Below, in pieces: positions 27,193 through 36,236 of a stretch of DNA of 64,000 bases (the stretch's first letter is position 1; the number at the start of each line of letters is the position of its first letter). The stretch is taken from assembly GCA_021772465.1 (NCBI GenBank), contig JAJFLX010000017.1, positions 260,531 to 324,530 on the forward strand, written 5' to 3'. Under the pieces are notes generated by a model. It was not told where the DNA came from and did no database searches. It was given only the letters and a program-made list of their open reading frames with translations. The position numbers were made by a program, and so were the translations under genes. The stretch comes from Chlamydiota bacterium (GTDB lineage: Bacteria > Chlamydiota > Chlamydiia > Chlamydiales > JAAKFR01).

Positions 27193-29121
27193 CTATTTTT
27201 TATCAGACTCGCTGTCGTCAATGACCTCAACTTCAGCCTCTTCAATATCATTAGAATCTTTTTCTGGCTGGGGAGGTGGAGGCGCTTCAGCTCCGGGAGA
27301 GTGAGCTCCAGCAGCCCCTTGTATCACTTCACCAATCTTTTGCATGTGGGTTGCAAGCGCATCTTTTGCCGAACGGATTTTGTCCGCATCTTCACCTTTT
27401 AACGCTTCACGCACAGCATCGATATGTTTTTGTACATCAGAGCTTACTTCAGCTGGAATTTTTTCCTTATAATCAGTGAGAGACTTCTCTGCTTGAAAAG
27501 CTAAACTATCAGCTTCATTGCGCAGGTCTGTCATCTCCTTGCGCTTACGGTCCTCTTCTTTGTGAATCTCAGCATCTTTGACCATGCGATCGATCTCGCT
27601 CTCTTCAAGACCTGATTGCGCTTCGATGCGAATTTTTTGCTCGCGCCCAGAAGCGACATCTTTGGCTGATACATGCAAGATGCCATTGGCATCCACATCA
27701 AAGCTCACCTCAATCTGTGGCATTCCACGTGGGGCTGGAGGAATCTCTGTAAGATCAAATCTGCCGATCTCTTTGTTGTCTCGCGCCATGGGGCGCTCTC
27801 CTTGCAACACCACAATGGTTACAGCGGGTTGGTTGTCAGCTGCAGTTGAGAAGGTCTGCTTCTTCTGCGTTGGGATAGTTGTATTTCTCTCTACAAGCGG
27901 AGTCATGACTCCACCAAGGGTTTCAATTCCAAGGGTTAGAGGTATCACATCGAGAAGCAATACATCTTTCACCTCTCCGCCAAGAACCCCACCCTGGATG
28001 GCAGCACCAAGAGCGACAACTTCATCAGGATTCACTCCTTTATGAGGCTCTCTCTTGAATAGAGATTTGACCATCTCTTGAACGATTGGCATCCGGCTCA
28101 TTCCTCCAACGAGTAAGACATCGTCTATCTGATCAGGAGAGAGGCCTGCATCTTTCAAGGCATTCAGACAAGGCTGTTTGGTTCTCTCAACAAGGCCAGC
28201 CACGAGCGATTCGAGTTTGGAGCGACTCAAAGTGAGTGAAAGGTGCTTCGGTCCACTCGCATCCATAGTAATGAAGGGTTGGTTGATCTCCGTCGAAGGG
28301 ACACCTGAAAGTTCAATTTTAGCTTTTTCAGAGGCGTCGCGGAGGCGCTGCAGTGCCATTTTATCATGACTCAAATCGATATTTTGCTCTTTTTTGAACT
28401 CATCGAGAATCCAGTGGATGATGGCATCATCAAAATCATCTCCACCAAGGTGCGTATCTCCATTTGTCGAAAGAACTTCAAAAACTCCCTCGCCAATTTC
28501 TAAAATTGAGATGTCAAATGTTCCTCCACCTAGGTCAAAAACGGCTATCTTTTTGTCTCCCCCCTTATCCAGACCATAGGCAAGAGCTGCTGCTGTGGGT
28601 TCAGGAATGATCCTCTTCACGTCAAGGCCTGCAACTTTTCCCGCATCTCGCGTTGAGGCGCGCTGCGAATCATTGAAGTAGGCTGGAACTGTAATCACCG
28701 CTTCAGTGACAGGCTCGCCAAGATAAGCTTCAGCGGTCTCTTTCATCTTTACAAGCACCTGGGCGCCAACTTCTTCAGGAGTTAAGTGTTTCCCGTCAAC
28801 TTCAAAGACCACATCTCCTTTGTCATTGGAGGTGACTTTGAAAGGCACTGTCTTGATTTCAGACTCCACTTCACTGTATTTGCGTCCAATGAAGCGTTTT
28901 GTAGAACTTAGGGTGCGGTCTGGGTTGGTCACAGCCTGGCGTTTGGCTGGGACCCCTACCATGCGCTCATCGCCTTTAAAGGCAACAACAGAAGGAGTTG
29001 TTCGGCCTCCTTCTGCCGATGCAATAACTTTAGCTTGTCCCCCCTCCATGACCGCCACACACGAGTTGGTGGTTCCAAGATCGATTCCTATGATTTTTCC
29101 AGAAGATTTTTGTTTTGTCAT
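27193..29121 (-). CDS. dnaK: chaperone DnaK (Hsp70)
   Basis: A 642-residue Hsp70 of normal length. It has the phosphate-binding opening [10 protein letters not shown] (12-21), the second signature [15 protein letters not shown], the third [14 protein letters not shown], a substrate domain, a lid and an acidic tail [13 protein letters not shown]. It folds nascent and stressed proteins with DnaJ and GrpE; no dnaJ is in the window. It overlaps grpE by 4 bp. It is probably expressed from the CIRCE-controlled promoter upstream of hrcA, as in Chlamydia. Confidence 0.99.
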   Translation of the reverse strand: MTKQKSSGKIIGIDLGTTNSCVAVMEGGQAKVIASAEGGRTTPSVVAFKGDERMVGVPAKRQAVTNPDRTLSSTKRFIGRKYSEVESEIKTVPFKVTSNDKGDVVFEVDGKHLTPEEVGAQVLVKMKETAEAYLGEPVTEAVITVPAYFNDSQRASTRDAGKVAGLDVKRIIPEPTAAALAYGLDKGGDKKIAVFDLGGGTFDISILEIGEGVFEVLSTNGDTHLGGDDFDDAIIHWILDEFKKEQNIDLSHDKMALQRLRDASEKAKIELSGVPSTEINQPFITMDASGPKHLSLTLSRSKLESLVAGLVERTKQPCLNALKDAGLSPDQIDDVLLVGGMSRMPIVQEMVKSLFKREPHKGVNPDEVVALGAAIQGGVLGGEVKDVLLLDVIPLTLGIETLGGVMTPLVERNTTIPTQKKQTFSTAADNQPAVTIVVLQGERPMARDNKEIGRFDLTEIPPAPRGMPQIEVSFDVDANGILHVSAKDVASGREQKIRIEAQSGLEESEIDRMVKDAEIHKEEDRKRKEMTDLRNEADSLAFQAEKSLTDYKEKIPAEVSSDVQKHIDAVREALKGEDADKIRSAKDALATHMQKIGEVIQGAAGAHSPGAEAPPPPQPEKDSNDIEEAEVEVIDDSESDKK

Positions 29122-29633
29122 GATTTATCACCTTTATTTTCAGGATTCTTGGCTACTTTGACGCGAGCTACTCGGATGGGGCGGTCGCCCACTTTGTAGC
29201 CTCTCACGAACTCTTCGACAACTGTTCCTGGTTCATATTCATTTGTTTCTACCATTTCAACCGCCTCATGAAGCTGAGGATCAAACATTTTGCCAATAGA
29301 GTGGTATTCTTCCACACCGTGGCTCGAGAGAACTTGTTTGAATTGACCTAAAAGCATTTCAAACCCCTTAGCCCAGTTGCGCACTTCATCAGACATGCTC
29401 TCAGCAAAATGGAGCGCTTTCTCCAGGCTGTCGAGAGGGTGTAAAAACTCATTGAGTACATCCTCAACAGCAAATTGAATCAGGTCTTGTCGCTCCTTTT
29501 GCATCCGCTTGCGGCTATTTTCCAACTCGGCTAAACCTCGGAGGTATTTGTCCTCAGCCTCTTTTAGTTGCCCTTGTAGTACTTCGATCTCATCGGGCTG
29601 ATCTTCAGCTTCCACTTCCTCTGTCATGCTCAC
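29118..29633 (-). CDS. grpE: nucleotide exchange factor GrpE
   Basis: A 171-residue protein with an acidic start, a long helix (about residues 20-85: [19 protein letters not shown]) and the carboxyl-terminal beta domain with [20 protein letters not shown] and [18 protein letters not shown]. It drives ADP release from DnaK. It is translationally coupled to hrcA and dnaK by 4-bp overlaps on both sides. Confidence 0.97.
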   Translation of the reverse strand: MSMTEEVEAEDQPDEIEVLQGQLKEAEDKYLRGLAELENSRKRMQKERQDLIQFAVEDVLNEFLHPLDSLEKALHFAESMSDEVRNWAKGFEMLLGQFKQVLSSHGVEEYHSIGKMFDPQLHEAVEMVETNEYEPGTVVEEFVRGYKVGDRPIRVARVKVAKNPENKGDKS

Positions 29634-30754
29634 TCCTTGATTTCCAAAAGGTTTTGCGCCGTCTGATCGTTGAGATAAGGGGTTGTCGACCGGGGTTGGC
29701 GGAAAGAGATTTTAAACTTCAGCAGGGTTTTTGTCAGGGAGTTCGTGAGGTGGGTCGATATATCTTTCATCAGACCAAAAAGTTCTGGATAGGGCATTCT
29801 AGAGGGACCGAGTAATCCAATCGCACCTGCAGCTGTCGTTCCGATATAGTAGGGGATTGCAAGGACGGTGCACATATCACCTCCTGCTCCATAAGAAGCG
29901 AGGTCTTTTCCAATCCAGAAACGGATACTTCCCTCTCGAACACAATCATTGAGCAGCAGTCTCATGTGCGCTGGGTTTTCAAAAAGAGAAAGACCCGTGG
30001 CTAGAGCAAGGGGGTCATTAAACTCTGGATAGGTCAAAAGCCTTGAAAATCCAGTACGAAAGACATCCTCATCGCTGTAGTTGGAGTACCTCACTAAGTA
30101 ACGCACCATGATTTCACTGTAAAAATCCCCTGCAAAAGAGAGTTCCATCTGGGAAAGATTGGCAGGCTGCTCTCCTCCCTTGATCCGCCACACAATGTAT
30201 CCTTCGATCCGCTTTAAAGCGAAGGAGCTGATCTTAGTTGGCAGAGAGAGAACTTCGGTATAGATCTGGCCAAAATCGGTGACCATCACACAAAGCGCAC
30301 GCTTTTCATCAATCCCCACGAGCTTGATATCAAGGATAAAGTCTTGGTCAAATCTAACTGAGGAGAGAAAAGTCGCATACCCAGAGATTTCGGAAAGTCT
30401 TTCAGCCCCCAGCTGGAGGAAGGGAAGTAGTTGCTTTGAGGCACTAAATTCAAGTTCACCTAGCTCTTTAGTGTGAGGGTGGTGATTTTCAAGGGCCTCT
30501 GAGGCGTACAATCGAAAGGCCTCCGAAGTTGGGGTCCGTCCACCAGACGTATGCGCTTGGTGAAGAAGGCCGCGCCTTTCGAGATCTACAAAGTAGTTAC
30601 GGATCGTAGCTGAGCTAAGGTGCTCAAATCCCTGCTCTCTCAGGGTGTTGGAACCAACAGGTTTCCCTTGCTCGATATAGAGCTCCACTAGGCCCAGTAA
30701 GACCTCAAGAGCTCGCATCTCTTTTGTTGAATTCCCTTTTTTCTTGTCACTCAT
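29630..30754 (-). CDS. hrcA: heat-shock repressor HrcA
   Basis: A 374-residue protein with an amino-terminal winged helix (SNTLREQGFEHLSSATIRN, residues about 39-57), a GAF-like domain and a chlamydial-type extended tail. HrcA binds CIRCE operators and represses the dnaK and groEL operons. A good CIRCE lies 45-71 bp upstream of the start, so it should repress itself. The first gene of hrcA-grpE-dnaK, it follows proS as in CT_393-CT_396. The predicted -10 hexamer ends 7 bp before the ATG, and no Shine-Dalgarno is visible. Confidence 0.95.
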   Translation of the reverse strand: MSDKKKGNSTKEMRALEVLLGLVELYIEQGKPVGSNTLREQGFEHLSSATIRNYFVDLERRGLLHQAHTSGGRTPTSEAFRLYASEALENHHPHTKELGELEFSASKQLLPFLQLGAERLSEISGYATFLSSVRFDQDFILDIKLVGIDEKRALCVMVTDFGQIYTEVLSLPTKISSFALKRIEGYIVWRIKGGEQPANLSQMELSFAGDFYSEIMVRYLVRYSNYSDEDVFRTGFSRLLTYPEFNDPLALATGLSLFENPAHMRLLLNDCVREGSIRFWIGKDLASYGAGGDMCTVLAIPYYIGTTAAGAIGLLGPSRMPYPELFGLMKDISTHLTNSLTKTLLKFKISFRQPRSTTPYLNDQTAQNLLEIKE

Positions 30755-30761
30755 GCCGGTG

Positions 30762-30791
30762 AGTATAGCAAGAAGGAGTAGTCGAGGTCAA
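30762..30791 (-). promoter_or_regulatory. predicted hrcA promoter, possibly leaderless
   Basis: On the minus strand TTGACC (30786-30791) and TATACT (30762-30767) are separated by 18 bp, with an extended TGC before the -10. The predicted start falls at about the hrcA ATG (30754). Confidence 0.5.
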
Positions 30792-30798
30792 GCGATTT

Positions 30799-30825
30799 TT
30801 AGCACTCAATACTTAGGAGTGCTGA
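30799..30825 (-). promoter_or_regulatory. CIRCE operator of the hrcA-grpE-dnaK operon
   Basis: Plus-strand TTAGCACTC (30799-30807), nine spacer bases, then GAGTGCTGA (30817-30825). This is the 9-9-9 inverted repeat bound by HrcA with one departure from the consensus TTAGCACTC-N9-GAGTGCTAA. It overlaps the last bases of proS. Confidence 0.95.
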
Positions 30826-32521
30826 GTTTCTCTTTTGCCCACTGAAAAATTTGTTGAATTTCGAGGAGATATTTTTCCCCTGTTCGAGATTCTATCTCAA
30901 TTTTCTTCTCGTTTAGGTAGGTTTTTCCAACAATCATCTTGTAGGGGATACCGATCAGATCGCTATCTTTGAGCTTAAATCCAAGCCGTGCATCTCGGTC
31001 ATCGAGGAGCACATCGTAGGGGAGAAGCTCATGGTAGAGCTTCTCTGCAACAGAGGTGAGTGACTCATCTTTGGTCGAAGCAGCGGTAATCATCATCGTA
31101 AAAGGAGCGATCTCTTGAGGCCAAATGATGCCATTTTTATCGTGTTTTTGTTCCACACAAGCAGCAGCTGTTCGACCGATTCCAATCCCGTAGGTTCCCA
31201 TCCAGATGGGATGACTCTTTGCAGCTTCATCTTGGTAACTCGCGCCCATTAGATCGGTGTAACGTGTACCCACGTTGAAGATGTGTCCTACCTCAATCCC
31301 ACGGACTATCGTATAGGTTCCTCCTTGAATGTGGGGGCATAAATCACCTGCTTGTGCAAGAAGAAAATCTGAAAATTCTGGGCGAGGGAGGTCGCGCTCC
31401 CAATTTACCCCTTTCATGTGTTTGCCAACCTGGTTGAAAGCGCAGATAAAATTGGTCATCGACTCCGTTGATTTATCTGCATAGAAGGGGAGCTTACTCT
31501 CAAGTGGACCGACAAATCCAGCTCCAACTCCGGTCCACTTTTTTAACTCTTCTTCTGTAGCAAGGGTGCACTCGCTAGCTCCAAATTTTTCGACTAACTT
31601 CACTTCATTGATCTGACGATCCCCCCGAATGCCGATCAAGACAGGGCGCACTTCTTTTGCAAAGATGAGCTTGTAGACCACCGTTTTTAAAATTTGTGCA
31701 GGGTCGCAATGAATTTGGGTTGAAAGCTCCTCAATAGTCTCTACTCCAGGCGTCTCGATAGAGATCTTTGCTTCGGTAGCAGAGTTGTAGTTATAGGGCG
31801 GGGGGGTCGATTTAGCTGCCTCGGCATTGACTGCGTAGTCGCCACAGGTCATCACAGCATCCTCACCGACCTCTGCCAAAACTTGGAATTCTTCCGATTT
31901 TCCTTTTCCGATCTTCCCCCCGTGGGCTTCTACTACTACAAAATTGAGTTCAAGCCGTTTGAAAATCTTTGTGTAGACGGCACGAATCTTGTCGTATTCT
32001 TGCTGCATGTCCGTTTCATCTAAGGCATAGGAGTAACCATCTGCCATAAGGAACTCTTTGCCACGCATCAGCCCAAACCTGGGACGGATCTCGTCGCGAA
32101 ATTTAGCTCCTATTTGGTAGAGATTGAGCGGAAGGTGTTTGTAACTGGTAACCCAATCAGCGACAAGAGCTGTAATGACCTCTTCATGAGTGGGGGCAAG
32201 ACAAAATTCCCGGTTTTCCCGATCCTTTAACGTATAGAGAAGGTTTTCTGCGGTAAAGTCGTCCCACCGCCCCGATTGTCGCCAAAGCTCAGCTGGATGG
32301 AGTAGTGGTAGAGCGAGTTCTTGTCCTCCCATTGAGTCGAGCTCTTCTCTCACAATTTGGCAGAGCTTTTTCAATACCCGCATCATCAAAGGGGTAGAGG
32401 TGTAAATCCCTTTCCCAAGTTTTCTGATAAACCCTCCTCTTTCAAGGAGTTGGTGAGAGATAATATCGGCCTCGTGGGGAGGCTCTTTGAACGTCTTAAA
32501 AAAGAATTGGCTTGCTTTCAC
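30806..32521 (-). CDS. proS: prolyl-tRNA synthetase
   Basis: A 571-residue bacterial-type ProRS: class II motif 1 around HQLLERGGFIRKLGKGIYTSTPL, motif 2 with FRDEIRPRFGLMRGKEFLMADGYSY, a YbaK-like editing insertion (about residues 230-380), motif 3 GIGIGRTAAACVEQ and an anticodon-binding tail. It charges tRNA-Pro and its editing domain clears Ala-tRNA-Pro. The start is GTG, chosen because the frame then begins as the family does (KASQFFFKTFKEPP). The last codons lie inside the CIRCE operator of hrcA. Confidence 0.97.
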   Translation of the reverse strand: MKASQFFFKTFKEPPHEADIISHQLLERGGFIRKLGKGIYTSTPLMMRVLKKLCQIVREELDSMGGQELALPLLHPAELWRQSGRWDDFTAENLLYTLKDRENREFCLAPTHEEVITALVADWVTSYKHLPLNLYQIGAKFRDEIRPRFGLMRGKEFLMADGYSYALDETDMQQEYDKIRAVYTKIFKRLELNFVVVEAHGGKIGKGKSEEFQVLAEVGEDAVMTCGDYAVNAEAAKSTPPPYNYNSATEAKISIETPGVETIEELSTQIHCDPAQILKTVVYKLIFAKEVRPVLIGIRGDRQINEVKLVEKFGASECTLATEEELKKWTGVGAGFVGPLESKLPFYADKSTESMTNFICAFNQVGKHMKGVNWERDLPRPEFSDFLLAQAGDLCPHIQGGTYTIVRGIEVGHIFNVGTRYTDLMGASYQDEAAKSHPIWMGTYGIGIGRTAAACVEQKHDKNGIIWPQEIAPFTMMITAASTKDESLTSVAEKLYHELLPYDVLLDDRDARLGFKLKDSDLIGIPYKMIVGKTYLNEKKIEIESRTGEKYLLEIQQIFQWAKEKLSTPKY

Positions 32522-32642
32522 ACTTAAGAAGCTAACGGGCTAGTCAAAAAAAGTCCATGGAGTTTTTTCAACAGATATCATTATATTAAATATTTAATGT
32601 TTAGAAATTTATGGAATTTTCGGTATAACGTTTGTATCTGCT

Positions 32643-34388
32643 ATGGCTATAGAAAATAAGAGATCACCTCCTCTTCCAGTTCCGGTTATGGAAGCTACTG
32701 CTTTTTCTAAGCGCAAAAGAGAAGCTCCCCTAGCTGGGGAGGAGCCTATTTCCAAGTGCCATCATAAGGCTGATGGCACTGAAGAACGAGTTGAGCGAGT
32801 TGCTCAAGAGCTTTTGCGATCTCTGAATAGTGAGATAAAGACCTCTACTCAACTTTTTCGTCGTTTTATTACTCGGATCGTGCCTCGTGGTAGGGAATTT
32901 GATTATGAGCAGCTCTCTTTAATTAAAAATCTTGTCAACGGCTCTCTTGGAATTTATTTTAACGATGACGAACACCATCAAATTATCCGAATGGTTGAAA
33001 AACTTGAGACCTCGGAAGAGCTCGTTCAATCTATTTTAAGAGCGCCCTCTGTGGCTGAAGATCTTGAGCTCTTAGTTCACTGGGATCACAGTGGAAAAGA
33101 TTGTGAAGAGGATGACTTGCCCAGGCACCACGTGAGCCGGGCTCTCTTGCTGAACCTTTTGTCATCAGTATTTCAGTACGACGAGAGCAATTGCTACGCA
33201 ATCGCCGCTTTGAATTATTACCAACGTCAGTACCCCTTAGAGCTTGTGAATTTTTTGAAAAAAGTGTTGAACGAAGGTCACTTTGACTTTCGAGGGCAAA
33301 AACTCTCTGCAGCGTCACTTTTTGAAATTTATGGCGAGCTTAAAGACGATCAAAATACTTCTTTGCAAGAACTCCTATTAAAGATTTTTGAATTTGTAGG
33401 CCAAAATGCGACTAAAGACTTAGAGGAAGTGAGAGCTCAGTTTCCCGAACAGGAAAATAGGATTTATCTTGCAACGTCTGTTGGTGGTCGAGGTCATGCC
33501 ATTGTTGAACTAAAAGGCCGCGATCTTGTGGTTTACACGCAAAAAAAGGTAATCGAACGAGTTCGGAAAATTTTTGAGCCCAAGATAGAGGGGAGAAAAG
33601 AGATAGCGGCCTATGAGATTCATCCTCTTGGTGGAAATCCTCCTGCGATTTTGAAAGAGAATCTGCTTGAGCTTCCACCTGTGAACTTTCAAAGGGCCCC
33701 TTTCTACGAATTCAGGAATCGCATGCGCAGGGGGATTTCTTTCTTGCAGTACGTACAGCATGTCTCTTTGCTAGATCCAGCTGAGATTGGAGTTCCTTCA
33801 CCCGACGATGAAAAGCGCGTTGATCGTGCAAAACTTCAGTTTTACCCAATGAAGAAACTCAAATACGCGCTTTGCAAATTTTTAGACAAAGACCAAGCCA
33901 TGAGATTCGTTTCAGTCATTCCACCAGAGGGGATGCAGCTCAAGGATTTTGCAAAGTTAATCAAAGACGTTGACAAGGGACGCACAATAGTCAATTGGGT
34001 CGTGTATTCTGTTGACCGAGAAGCTTTTGCTAAGCACTTTACCAGTATTGCTTTAGAACATGATGAGGCCTATCTTACAACCTTAAGCGCTGCTCGTACT
34101 CTTCAGGTTACTTACCTTAAAAAGAATCTGGGCTATTATTCTCTCTCTAAGCTGCAGAATATTATTTTAGATATTTTGGGGCTTCCTCGCATTGTGTTTG
34201 TCTGCCCCATTTATTGGGATCGAGATGGAAGATCGGTGCATCTCGTGATCTCTCACGACTTCTTTGGTCAAAAGAGGTGTTACTACTATGAATGCCTTGA
34301 TGAATCTCCCATAATGCCGGTTTGCAATGACGCTGATTTTCCAGCCGATGTTATCACTCCCCTTATCCAAGAGCCGGCTCCTCAATAG
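32643..34388 (+). CDS. putative papain-fold cysteine protease-like effector, copy 1
   Basis: A 581-residue protein without a recognised family name. It has a basic, disordered start (KRKREAPL), then helices, then a segment DESNCYAIAALNYYQRQYP with C184, and 101 residues later RGHAIVELKGRDLVVYT with H285. This Cys-then-His pattern, with the cysteine at a helix start and the histidine at a hydrophobic strand, resembles papain/calpain-fold proteases and deubiquitinases. The following gene is a paralog with the same two motifs at the same spacing (C208, H310). It is preceded by AT-rich DNA with a possible TATAAC -10. No signal peptide is seen, so type III secretion would be the expected route if it is an effector. 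The enzyme call is inference. Confidence 0.5.
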   Translation: MAIENKRSPPLPVPVMEATAFSKRKREAPLAGEEPISKCHHKADGTEERVERVAQELLRSLNSEIKTSTQLFRRFITRIVPRGREFDYEQLSLIKNLVNGSLGIYFNDDEHHQIIRMVEKLETSEELVQSILRAPSVAEDLELLVHWDHSGKDCEEDDLPRHHVSRALLLNLLSSVFQYDESNCYAIAALNYYQRQYPLELVNFLKKVLNEGHFDFRGQKLSAASLFEIYGELKDDQNTSLQELLLKIFEFVGQNATKDLEEVRAQFPEQENRIYLATSVGGRGHAIVELKGRDLVVYTQKKVIERVRKIFEPKIEGRKEIAAYEIHPLGGNPPAILKENLLELPPVNFQRAPFYEFRNRMRRGISFLQYVQHVSLLDPAEIGVPSPDDEKRVDRAKLQFYPMKKLKYALCKFLDKDQAMRFVSVIPPEGMQLKDFAKLIKDVDKGRTIVNWVVYSVDREAFAKHFTSIALEHDEAYLTTLSAARTLQVTYLKKNLGYYSLSKLQNIILDILGLPRIVFVCPIYWDRDGRSVHLVISHDFFGQKRCYYYECLDESPIMPVCNDADFPADVITPLIQEPAPQ

Positions 34389-34463
34389 TCGGTTTGAAGT
34401 TTACAGTTTTTTCATCTTATTTTAAAGTTAATTTTTTATTTTATATAAAACTTTTATTTATTA

Positions 34464-34492
34464 TTGTATTTAATTTTGATTTACGATAGAAT
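34464..34492 (+). promoter_or_regulatory. predicted promoter of the second protease-like gene
   Basis: TTGTAT (34464-34469) and TAGAAT (34487-34492) are separated by 17 bp in very AT-rich DNA, 24 bp before the ATG, with a GGGG site between. The gene may therefore be transcribed separately from its paralog. Confidence 0.4.
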
Positions 34493-34516
34493 TGTAAACA
34501 ATTTATTTGGGGTGTC

Positions 34517-36235
34517 ATGGCAATTAGACCTACTGAACAAGCAGTTAACAATTTATTAACACAAGTAATAGAAGACAACAAAGAGAATATAGATTCTACA
34601 ATTTTAACTGTGGCTCAAGTAGCGCTTTCTCCCGCTGAAGAAGTTATTACTCAAAGCATTGATGGTAAAGGTAAAGGGCCAGCAGCAGAGACTGCAAGAA
34701 TGCACGCTAAAAGTCAGCATCAAGAGATGGTTAAAGAAATAGTAGCTCGTTTTAACCCTAATTTTTCAACCTCTGTTCAGCTGCTTAAATTCTTAGCTCA
34801 TGCGATTCTTCAAACCCCAGAGCCTAGCGACAAAGAGGAGCCGAAAGTGGAGGTGAACCAGGAGTGGGTTAGTCTGATTCCGGTTCTATTTCAGGAAGGA
34901 CTTGGGCGCTACCTAACCGATGGCCAACAGACTCAGGTGCTAAGAATTGTCGATCAACTTAAGTCAAACCAAGAGTTTGCTACTTTACTCACGCCCCCAC
35001 GCTGTAGATCTAAATTCAAAAATCTAATAATTAGAGATTTGAAGTTAAATGCAGGACATAAAATACAAGCAATCGATATTTCACGTGCAGCGCTTCTTGC
35101 TCTTTTGTCAAGAGCCTACCAATACCAGGACGGAAATTGCTATTTGGTTGCTCCGTTTATGTATGCCCAGGCTGAACATCCCGTAGCTCTTTTAAAGTTT
35201 TTTTGGGAGGTGCTGAGTAGTCGCTACGTCTCTATTAATGAATCGAGGGTGCGGCTAGACAGTCTTCTCGATGACCTTTCTCAGCCCCTTGATGATAAAA
35301 ATACTCTTATTCAATTTGTTGTTTTAAAAGTTTTAGACTTGAAAATCCAAAATTCAAAAAACGAACTCAAATTTCTATATGATTATTTTAAGAGCACTTT
35401 GACTAATCCTCTCCTCATCATCCCCGAAGTACGTGGCGAAGGTCACCGCTTAGGAGGGTTGGATTTGAAAGGGAGAGTACGCCCTTTCAAGACTTCGAAA
35501 GAATTTTTCAATTGGGTTGCTCCGAGGCATGAACAGCACGTTGAGTGGGTAAAATATGTCCTTTCCAATTTGCATCATAACTTAGATCCAGACAGTAAAA
35601 ACGTTGAGCCATTCAAATTTAAAAAGAGAGGAAGATCAGCGCAACTTTGCTTAACCATGATGGAGTCATTATTAGGTCCATGCCACCTGATCCCTCTTCC
35701 AGCTAGGAGTCCTGAAGAACTTGTAGAGCAACTTCGTCGAAAAGAATTGCCGGGGAGTGCTGCCTGGGTTCTTCCAGAACACCTGGCTTATTTTGACCGC
35801 ACTTTGCTTTTAATGCGAGAATCTCCTGAAGAGAGGCAGAAAAGAATAGAGGGGAATGAGAGAGGTAACTATAACATCGCCTATCAAGATTTTGCCAAGG
35901 CTTATAAGGTGCCCTATGAACAGGATTCTGAAGAAATGGGCAATCCATTGTCTCTAGCTATTGAATTGCAACAGTATATGATTGAATCTGGGAGGAGACG
36001 CCAAAGCCTGCCCGAATTGACAAATCTTATATGCGATCGATTTGGTTTGCCTCGGATGGAATTCTTGGGGACAGCAAACTGGTCGCATAGTGATTGCGAA
36101 TTTTTTATTCTTGCGCTCCATTCTTTTGAAACCAATCAGTTGGAGATAGTTTACACAAATGGGTATGATATAACCGACGTCCCCTTTGATCCAACATTTA
36201 CATCCCAGCTTTTGTATTCAACTCCGACTGTGTGA
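34517..36235 (+). CDS. putative papain-fold cysteine protease-like effector, copy 2
   Basis: A 572-residue paralog of the preceding gene. Shared features are the MAI start, a variable first 70 residues, STSVQLLKFL (compare STQLFRRFI), a helical region, YQDGNCYLVAPFMYAQAEHP with C208, and GEGHRLGGLDLKGRVRPF with H310. The Cys-His spacing is 102 against 101 in copy 1. Between copies only scattered residues match, so the duplication is old, yet this core is kept. It ends 1 bp from the convergent F-box gene. No known family is recognised. An OTU-, calpain- or papain-type activity is inferred only from the core motifs. Confidence 0.5.
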   Translation: MAIRPTEQAVNNLLTQVIEDNKENIDSTILTVAQVALSPAEEVITQSIDGKGKGPAAETARMHAKSQHQEMVKEIVARFNPNFSTSVQLLKFLAHAILQTPEPSDKEEPKVEVNQEWVSLIPVLFQEGLGRYLTDGQQTQVLRIVDQLKSNQEFATLLTPPRCRSKFKNLIIRDLKLNAGHKIQAIDISRAALLALLSRAYQYQDGNCYLVAPFMYAQAEHPVALLKFFWEVLSSRYVSINESRVRLDSLLDDLSQPLDDKNTLIQFVVLKVLDLKIQNSKNELKFLYDYFKSTLTNPLLIIPEVRGEGHRLGGLDLKGRVRPFKTSKEFFNWVAPRHEQHVEWVKYVLSNLHHNLDPDSKNVEPFKFKKRGRSAQLCLTMMESLLGPCHLIPLPARSPEELVEQLRRKELPGSAAWVLPEHLAYFDRTLLLMRESPEERQKRIEGNERGNYNIAYQDFAKAYKVPYEQDSEEMGNPLSLAIELQQYMIESGRRRQSLPELTNLICDRFGLPRMEFLGTANWSHSDCEFFILALHSFETNQLEIVYTNGYDITDVPFDPTFTSQLLYSTPTV

Positions 36236-36236
36236 C

